Assembly: GCA_034769895.1 (NCBI GenBank)
Contig: CM068372.1
Location: forward strand, 434,327,958 to 434,391,957
From: Magicicada septendecula
Lineage: Eukaryota > Arthropoda > Insecta > Hemiptera > Cicadidae
Direction of reading: 5' to 3'
Length of the DNA stretch: 64,000 bases
This document shows, one piece after another, positions 57,076 through 64,000 of the stretch; position 1 is the first letter of the stretch; every line of letters starts with the position of its first letter. A program made the position numbers and the translations under genes. The notes below the pieces were generated by a model, which worked only from the letters and a program-made list of their open reading frames with translations, was not told where the DNA came from and made no database searches.

Positions 57076-59215
57076 ATGGCCACTAAATTATGGATAAAGA
57101 ACGAAATAAAACATTTGCATAGTAAAAAGAACTTACTCAATACGATGCTCTTGAAAAAACATCTCGAACTTTTACAAAACCTACATGCCTCACAAGTCCA
57201 CAATGTAACATATTTGATTGAAAGACAAATAAATAGTACCATTATAAAGAAAAAGAAGACACAAAGTAAAAAAATTCGTAACTTATTGAAAAAACAGAAC
57301 GACACGCAAGAGAACAATGTAATAAATCACCAGTTTTACCCACGTATTGTTAATCTTACCGGAATACAGTTCAACAACGAAGAAACCAACTTATTGAATA
57401 AAGGCTTAAAATACAATCTTAAAAACAATAGTTCCAAACAATCACTCTGTAACGAAATATTAAACGCTGAAACCGCAATAAATTCCATACCTAATGAAGA
57501 AACGAAAACAGTAATAAGACATGCAATTGACAATAAAAAAAAAAAGTTTTAAAAGCCGAAAACATAAAGAATACAAAAACTATTTACCATAGCGAAACAA
57601 GGGTGTTTAACGAGATAAAGACGAAATTAATAGACCATAACGCAATCGTCACCAAAGCGGACAAAGGTCAAACTCTCGTAATTTTAACTTATGATGATTA
57701 TAAAAATAAGATACTGGACTTCATTAAAAACAATAACATTATTGAGATTCATAGCGATCCCACTCTTACATTTAACAATAAAGTGAAATCAACATTGAAT
57801 AAATCAAAATATGTCATTACGCATGATGAGAAAAAACACTTAAAAATGATAGACCCCAAGGCCCCTAGACTTAAGGGCCTTCCAAAAATACATAAAAATA
57901 ATATGCCTATCCGTCCTTTAGTTAATTTTATGTCTGCACCTTCATATAAAATTGCCAAAAAACTTAAAAAAATTTTTAGACAACACATAACGTTTAATAA
58001 AAATTATAGTTTAAAAAACAGCTTAGAACTGGTCGAACTTACAAAAACTATTATAATCGAACCGAGACACACTCTCGCCTCATTCGACATAGTAAATCTA
58101 TACACGAACATACCTATTACCGAAACGTTAGAAATAGCTAAAAATTTATTACTATCTAAATCCACATTAAATTATGAAGCAGTTGACGAGTTAATCAATT
58201 TGACAAAAGTAATATTAGAACAAAATTACTTTACTTTCGAAAACAAATATTATTTACAACGGGATGGTTTAGCTATGGGATCCCCATTGTCAGGCATCCT
58301 GGCTGAAATTTACCTAAATCATATTGAAACAAATGAAATTTTATCAACTAAAAACAAACATTATACAAAAATTTTATTTTACCGACGATATGTGGATGAC
58401 ACAATAATGATTTACAATGGCAATTGCAGACAATTAGAATGCTTAAAAAATATATGAACACTATTACAAATAATTTACATTCACATTAGAAACTGAAATG
58501 AATAATAAAATTAATTTTTTAGATTTAACTTTAACTAAAATAAATAATAAAATTAGCTATAATATTTACAGAAAACCAACAATCACAGATCATGCTATTC
58601 ACGCCTCATCGTATCACCCTATGTCACATAAAATGGCTTTTTTTAACTGCATGATTCATAGATTGCTGGCATTGCCCTTATCTACAGATGATTATAACAG
58701 TGAACTAAACATTATCAAGCACATAGCATTGGCCAATGGACACAAAAGTCATATAGTAGATAGATTAATTAATAAAAAACAAAACAAACCAATAAATATT
58801 GATGTATCCAAAGAAAACAAATACATTGCTATAGAATATGGTGAAAATCTATACCATACTTTAAAAAACCTATTAAAAAGCATAATATTACATTGGCCTC
58901 AAAGGCAAGTAATAAACTTGAGAAAAAACTCACTTTTACCAACAAAAATACACCCTCCGATATATTTGATGGTACTGGTGTATATAGACTTAATTGTTCT
59001 GATTGCACACAGTTCTATATAGGACAAACAGGTCGCTCTTTCAAATTACGCTATAAAGAACATATCCCAAGCTCCAAGTCAAATGTAACAAGATCTACAT
59101 TTGCAGAACATTTGAGCTCATATAACCATATATAAAAAGTATCAACGATAATTTAGATATCCTACATAAATGTAAAAAGTCACTAAAGCTGGACACCCTT
59201 GAAAGATTCGAGATA
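57076..59215 (+). pseudogene. Penelope-like protein, right copy of pair 2
   Basis: Begins within the N-terminal region at MATKLWIKNEIKHLHSKKNL, so it is 5'-truncated relative to the left copy. The RT (57603-58457) has the same motifs and an intact YVDD. The GIY-YIG domain lies at about 58960-59100. It shares the left copy's frame interruptions and has at least one extra near the end of the endonuclease. A few substitutions separate it from the left copy (for example KKLKKIF for KKLEKIF; IIIEPRH for ITIEPRH). Confidence 0.9.
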
Positions 59216-59564
59216 TAAAAAGCCATAAAGAAGGATCACAATTGTGTCCTAAATGAAAAAGCAATACATAACAATAATGTTTTATTTAATAGAATCGATC
59301 TTATGGAACGAGAGATTGGCTATATCAGATCGATGAAATTGAACCGAGGTCAAACCGGCATTGATTAATCTTACCGTGGGGTGCGTTCCTGTACAGGTTC
59401 GTTTGCGGCCGTGTTGTTTTTATATTCTTTTTTTTTATATTCTTTTATTAATGTTATTTTATTGTGATATAGTTTATTTATTGTTTTATATAATGTTATG
59501 TGTTGTTTTTAATCTTTTAAATATCTAACGAGATGCATATGCATCGAAATGTTTTAACCTAATT

Positions 59565-59615
59565 CACCGATCTGATGATGACACCAAATGGTGTTGAAAC
59601 TCGAGTCATCCTAAA
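59565..59615 (+). ncRNA. Hammerhead-like motif, right copy of pair 2
   Basis: CTGATGA at 59572-59578, helix GACACC with GGTGTT, GAAA at 59596-59599 followed by CTCGAG. One unpaired base follows CTGATGA, as in the other Penelope copies in this window. Confidence 0.42.
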
Positions 59616-59738
59616 AGGATTTTAAGAAACGTCGACAGAAGGTAAATAACCTATTTTATAGACAAATGAAACATAAGTAATTATGTCCTCACACCTAATG
59701 AAGTGTTTAGAAATAATTACTTCTGAAGGGAGGCAATT

Positions 59739-61467
59739 TGTAATGAAACAAAATGTTAGAAAAAGAATTGTAAATATAATAGGGAAATCCTATCCAGAGA
59801 GAGAACAAAAAATCACAATTAATAGTCAATTAAAGGAAATTACCAAGTTTTAAAGAGATTAGTAAGGAACCAAATATAACTAAATAAAAACAACCTTTGA
59901 CTTATTTAATATCATCAAGAGACCCAGAAATAACCCAGTAGAATAGGGCAGTAAACAGACAACAAGTTAAATAAATAAACCTAGTAGGCCTAAATAATTT
60001 ATCCTGAATAACACAACCAAACCCAATAAAGAGTACCTATCCATATAAAGAAAATTGTATTAAATAAAATTGTATAGGCCTATAATTAAGGATAGAAAAA
60101 GGGACACAAACCTTTACAGTGATATGAGTGATATAATATAAATAGTGACACAGACTTCCATTAAACAGTATTAATTATTGTTTATGAAAGGTGTTTTATT
60201 ATTATTATTAGACAGAAATTTAGTTTATCATACAGACAATAGTTTAACAGTATAAATAAACTAAAACTGTCAAAAACAAGTATTATCATTAAGTTTTTGT
60301 TATATGTTATAAGGTTTTATGTCACCAGTTAATTTATTTAAATATATTTATCTCAGGGAGTCAAGGTAGAAATTACAATCAACCAAAACACATTGTTCCA
60401 CCACATATCAGAGAAATTCAAATTAATAAGGTTTTACAGTTATAAACTGAGGCTTATTTAGTATCAAATTGTTTATAATTATATAATTAATAATCATGTA
60501 AACATTGCATGTATCATTAGAGTATAATAATAAAATTATCTATTAAAGGTAATTTATAAAATGTAAAGTAGGTAATGGGTATTGATCATATAACATTTAA
60601 CCTGTACATAAATGGCCAATCAAAATTTAAGAAGTTTGTATGAGTTCGGTGACTAAAAAAGAAGAAATAACACTTAATTGTTAAACTTCATTATTTTCTG
60701 ACACGGACAACGGCAGCCATGATGTTGACGTCACTCTAACCTGCATGCTTTTTACGAAGCGTATTGAATTTCGTCAAGCATCGTATGTTATTTAATATAT
60801 AATTTTTGTAATTTTTTTAGATTATAAGTAATAGATGATTTGTAAAGGTACTCTATATTGTTAATTATCATGTAATGGACCTTTCGTAGCAGCCACAAGA
60901 ATTCCCACGAAATATATTAACCTTATTTAATCATTCACTCCTGAGATAAATATCGATTGTGACAACCGTATGTATCAAATGGAATTTTCTATTAATTTGA
61001 ACTCATATTACAGAGATTAAACAATTATGTTAATAAATCATATCCATGCGTTATTATTTCATGAACATAATATATTATCAACATTTATTTTATAATTAAC
61101 AAGGATAAGAAGACGTCGGGGAGTCGTTGGAAGTACGCAAACTACAAAACCAAGATTAACCTCAAAGAATAGGTTAAAACCTAATATCGAAGGTGACTTG
61201 AGAATTGTTTGGGATGACTCGACCGCTATTTTTGAATTGATTTTGGAGTTCTAACTGCTGAATTGGAACAATTATAATTCTGTTTATCAAAACAAGGCAG
61301 AATAATTCAATTCTTTTAACTTATATATTAAATAACATTCGAAAACACTCAACATAAATATTCCACAATCAACTGATACACTATTTACAACTATTTATTA
61401 CAAATTAACATATACAAAGCATAACACGGGCAAATTATTATACAACAGGATACACGAGTTTCGTAAT
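59739..61467 (+). repeat. 3' LTR of element D
   Basis: About 1.7 kb, matching 48611-50745 along most of its length with scattered substitutions. The downstream flank resumes Helitron copy B at ATCGTTCACAC. Confidence 0.9.
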
Positions 61468-61472
61468 ATCGT

Positions 61473-61891
61473 TCACACTTGAAACGGTGATGTTGGTTTG
61501 TAGAAGTAGCACATTAATGAGAACAGCTCTCGAAGTTGACACAACATGTACGGTATGTGCTCTGCATTTCCTCCCAACATTTGCGCCAATCTGTGTCAAT
61601 TTCAAGTAACCCACATGCAAGAGCCGCTTCTTTGTATGGCTTATAAGTTGTGTATGTACTGCTGTATCTGCGTGGACTTGCGAATGATGTTCCTTCTTTA
61701 ATACGAAGTAGTAACATACGTATGTAAAATCTGTTATGATCGTTTGGTGCGACAGCATACATCCTCCCTATCAGTTTGCAGCCATCTCTCTTTCCTGGAA
61801 TCGATTTATTGTCAGTGAATCTGTAAAGTCCTGAAATGCCACTATACAGGCATTGATAAGCACAGGGATGTACGCCTCTTACGAATTGCAT
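61473..61891 (-). pseudogene. Helitron copy B, upstream helicase part (minus strand)
   Basis: Reads GLYRFTDNKSIPGKRDGCKL, IGRMYAVAPNDHNRFYIRML, LLRIKEGTSF and TTYKPYKEAALACGLLEIDT on the minus strand, a reasonably preserved Helitron helicase linker (family: SFEDLRT ... TFKEAALALGLL). It corresponds to 20868-23130 of copy A without the LINE, so it represents the empty LINE site. Its upstream side ends at the seam with copy C near 61892. Confidence 0.8.
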
Positions 61892-61892
61892 A

Positions 61893-62907
61893 CATATGGA
61901 TATGGAATATGTACATATAATATCCGAGCGACTTTTTACATGAAACTATTAAAAATAACAATGGTTATCCAAAGTACCAGAGACAAGATGATGCAATTGT
62001 TGAACTAAAAGGAATTATCAATTTGATAATCCTCATTCGTTCTCTACAATTGTTTCCTAATTCTAAAGTACAATGCCCAAATCAATATTGAAAACCTATT
62101 CCAATACATGTATAAAGGATGTGAACTCAACGTGTATGCAATTCATATGAGGCGTCAGTGACAACCATTAACTGGAATATGTTGAAACTATAACATATGC
62201 GAATATGCCATACTTTAGCTCTCATCATATATTCGGTGCCTTCATTCAAAAGAAATGTATGATCAGTCACATACAATCGTTCTCTTAGCTGTGCTTGAAG
62301 ATGGATACTATAATGTGTATTAGGGCAGGGGATGAGAATGCAATCCAAGGACCTGCAACAAAACGCACAACATTGATGAATTCATGGTTTGATTTTAATC
62401 AATCTGATCCCTGTGCTTGTCAATTCCTGTATAGTGGCATTTCAGGACTTTACAGATTCACTGACAATAAATCGATTCCAGGAAAGAGAGATGGCTGCAA
62501 ACTGATAGGGATGATGTATGCTGTCACACCAAACGATCATAACAGATTTTACATACGTATGTTACTACTTCAGAGCCTCCAGGTGGTCTAGTGGCTAACG
62601 CGGGCGATTGATGCGCTCGTGGTCCCGGGTTCAATTCCGGGCGGAGGCTCCATACGGCGTGCACTCAGCGTCGTGAGGCAAACTGAGTAGGCGCTGAGAT
62701 AATAGCGCTGCCTCCTGACCGTGAATACCGCAACTAGCGGCTGGTGGCGCGTAGTACTAGCCATACACCGTCACACTAACACAAAAGCCGCGCGGTACGC
62801 CTTGGTCCTTAACGGACTATGGAGCGGAGGTTTATTTATTATGTTACTACTTAGTATTAAAGGAGGAACATCATTCCCATGTCCACGCAGCTACAGCAGT
62901 ACATATG
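61893..62907 (+). pseudogene. Helitron copy C, Rep to helicase start (plus strand)
   Basis: Matches 20360-21095 of copy A: GICTYNIRATFYMKLLKITM near 61905, then NNTKRTTLMNSWFDFNQSDP-like pieces near 62360 and NRFYIRMLL near 62545. A SINE interrupts it at 62571-62839. It faces away from copy B at about 61892, giving a head-to-head arrangement. It ends near 62907, where unrelated sequence begins. Several stops. Confidence 0.75.
62571..62839 (+). mobile_element. tRNA-derived SINE with 13-bp target duplication
   Basis: A 269-bp element with a tRNA-like head: acceptor-like arms AGCCTCC and GGAGGCT followed by CCA, A box TGGTCTAGTGG (62584-62594) and B box GGTTCAATTCC (62628-62638). The body is GC-rich and ends GGTTTATTTAT. 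TATGTTACTACTT flanks it (62558-62570 and 62840-62852). It is unrelated in its body to the SINE at 17945. The CCA and near-paired acceptor arms show how close it still is to its tRNA ancestor. Confidence 0.9.
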
Positions 62908-63111
62908 CAACATGATGATTCAAAGACTGATGAAAATCAATCTGACGTTCGAGACTCTTGTTCAGAGCCTGGCAGCGGCATTCAGGAAATAGATTTGGAT
63001 TCAGAGACCGATGGCTATGAGTACTTGTTTAGTGAAAACGATGATGATCATTCTGATGACGTAAGTAATGGTACCAAGTTTTCTCCAAGTAAGAAAAGAA
63101 GAAGCGACTGA
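62905..63111 (+). other. Short acidic open frame, function unknown
   Basis: A 68-residue frame, rich in D, E and S (for example EIDLDSETDGYEYLFSENDD) and ending SKKRRSD. It starts right after the Helitron C breakpoint. Acidic N-termini of this kind occur in several transposases such as piggyBac and in host nuclear proteins, but nothing specific is recognisable. The stretch 63112-63239 holds nothing else. Confidence 0.25.
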
Positions 63112-63239
63112 TTGAAATATTTATAACTGGTAATTTGCGTTACTTTTTAAGTCAATGTATTTTTTAAATCAATGTGATTTTTTATTCACAGATATGAATG
63201 AAAGTAAAGGGGTTATGACAGTTCTACCCCGGATGTGAC

Positions 63240-64000
63240 GTCATATGGCGGGAAATTCAAAAATTGTGGTGGTGGGGGTAAACATCCGGTGCATTGTGCC
63301 GCCCAATCCAGAGGTGGGGATGGATCGGGGGGTTAGTGGTTTGTCCCACATGATCGTGATGGGCGTGCCGAAGTCGTGATTCATATGTCGGCCATGTTGT
63401 CGGTATCGTCCATTTTGTGAGGTTATGTGTGCGTTGATTGGTGTAGGCGTGGCCGCCGTTCGCTGTTTGCCGTCCGGCGGGGGCCAAGCCGCGGCCTGGT
63501 CGTGGCTTGATGGCGGCCAGGAGTGGTGGGGTCGTCATCCGTGTCGTCGGCAGCATCGGCCATGTTGTCGGGAGATGATTGGTGTGTTCGGCCATATTGG
63601 AAAAGTGCGAGGTTGTCGGTTTGTGGTATGAGTGTGATGGTTAAGGGTCGGCCACGTTGCCGACTCGTGCATGTGTTATAGTGTACGGGTTTGGATATAT
63701 ACGGGGTTTTTCCGGAAGTGTGGCCATGTTGGAAAAGCGTCGTCGCCGTTGCCAACTTGTGCCCACGTTGCCGACTTGTGCATGTGTTATAGTGTACGGG
63801 TTTGGATATATACTGCGTTTTCCGGGCGGTCATGTTGGAAAAGCGTCAGCGTTGCCAACTTGTGCATGTGTGCTGGTTTAGCGTCGGCATGCACGTTGTC
63901 AACTCGTGCATGTGTTATAGTGTATGGGTTTCGATATATACGCCGCCGCCGTCTGGATATCGTCGATGTCGTGTATTGCATTGTTGGCAACTTGTGAACT
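63240..64000. repeat. GC-rich degenerate repeat tract
   Basis: Composition shifts abruptly to GC- and CpG-rich. A unit starting ATGTGTTATAGTGTAYGGGTTT and GATATATAC (written in parts) occurs at 63671, 63782 and 63910, with spacings of 111 and 128 bp and GGCCATGTTGGAAAAG or similar between. GGCCATGTTG-like strings recur from 63392 on. It continues to the window end, so its full extent is unknown. Satellite-like or the start of another element. Confidence 0.7.

Larger units (their letters stand above)
54221..59661. repeat. Second head-to-head Penelope pair with 13-bp target duplication
   Basis: The arms mirror each other with paired coordinates summing to 113911 (for example 56308 with 57603 and 55454 with 58457), giving arms of about 2.6 kb. 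The centre is asymmetric: the left copy has about 225 bp of 5' sequence that the right copy lacks. ACAAATGAAACAT flanks the whole pair (54208-54220 and 59662-59674), so it behaves as one insertion into element D. The family is distinct from the pair at 1.6-5.8 kb. Confidence 0.93.
48611..61467 (+). mobile_element. Gypsy-type LTR element D inserted in Helitron B, broken
   Basis: The LTRs are 48611-50745 and 59739-61467, both starting TGTAAYGAAACAAAATGTTA. The 5-bp duplication ATCGT flanks the element. A purine tract (GAAGGGAGG) precedes the 3' LTR. Parts seen: LTRs, a gag region with coiled coil and Asn-rich tail, and an aspartic protease region. RT, RNase H and integrase are not recognised. 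A head-to-head Penelope pair sits inside (54221-59661). The LTR copies are similar but differ in length (about 2.1 and 1.7 kb), so the insertion is older than element F. It is broken, with several breaks. Confidence 0.88.

Noticed and set aside
62571-62648. A functional tRNA gene
   Set aside because: The T-arm does not pair in standard register, an unrelated body follows and a 13-bp duplication bounds the whole unit, so it is a SINE head.
63257-63990. Overlapping frames with repeated ISKPVHYNTCTSRQRG-like strings
   Set aside because: They are translations of the GC-rich tandem repeat and occur on both strands in several frames.

Overview
The window is AT-rich eukaryotic DNA packed with transposable elements. 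I could support no host protein-coding gene with confidence. The mix of canonical Penelope-like elements with a GIY-YIG domain, DD34D mariner, Tigger/pogo, MULE with a SWIM finger, Rep/helicase Helitrons, tRNA-headed SINEs and Ty3/gypsy-type LTR elements points to an arthropod, most likely an insect with a large repeat-rich genome. I cannot name the species.

Left third (1-26 kb). A 4.1 kb head-to-head Penelope pair occupies 1635-5760, an indel-free inverted repeat with a long ORF in each arm. A decayed MULE lies at 7.6-9.8 kb, followed by a 30-bp minisatellite and a 62-bp tandem duplication. A non-autonomous hAT element (11296-12126, 8-bp target duplication) contains a mariner remnant. A whole-length Tigger element with TA duplications (12991-15958) carries a small foldback. 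Then come a tRNA-derived SINE (17945-18224), a decayed Helitron (about 19.9-24.7 kb) split by a 5'-truncated LINE, and a full-length mariner (25079-26411).

Middle (26.7-47 kb). Two oppositely oriented pieces of one gypsy-type LTR family (26707-28199 plus strand; 41739-47042 minus strand) are separated by a 5'-truncated Penelope piece and by a very young, whole-looking LTR retrotransposon on the minus strand (29295-41734, LTRs of 1226 bp, TCTT target duplication, one gag and one pol frame). The gag of that young element ends in a perfect RanBP2-type zinc finger.

Right third (47-64 kb). This is a three-level nest. A Helitron copy on the minus strand is split by an LTR element (48611-61467, duplication ATCGT), which is itself split by a second head-to-head Penelope pair of a different family (54221-59661, 13-bp duplication). 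A third Helitron copy (plus, from about 61893) holds another tRNA-headed SINE (62571-62839). The window ends in a GC-rich repeat tract.

The insertions can be ordered from target duplications and flank matches. Helitron copies are oldest, followed by LTR element D and the LINE, then Penelope pair 2. In the other nest LTR family E is older than the young element F. The most notable signals are two independent head-to-head Penelope pairs, hammerhead-like cores at all Penelope 3' ends, the RanBP2 finger in a gag, and Helitron copies that share loss of the helicase Walker A motif.
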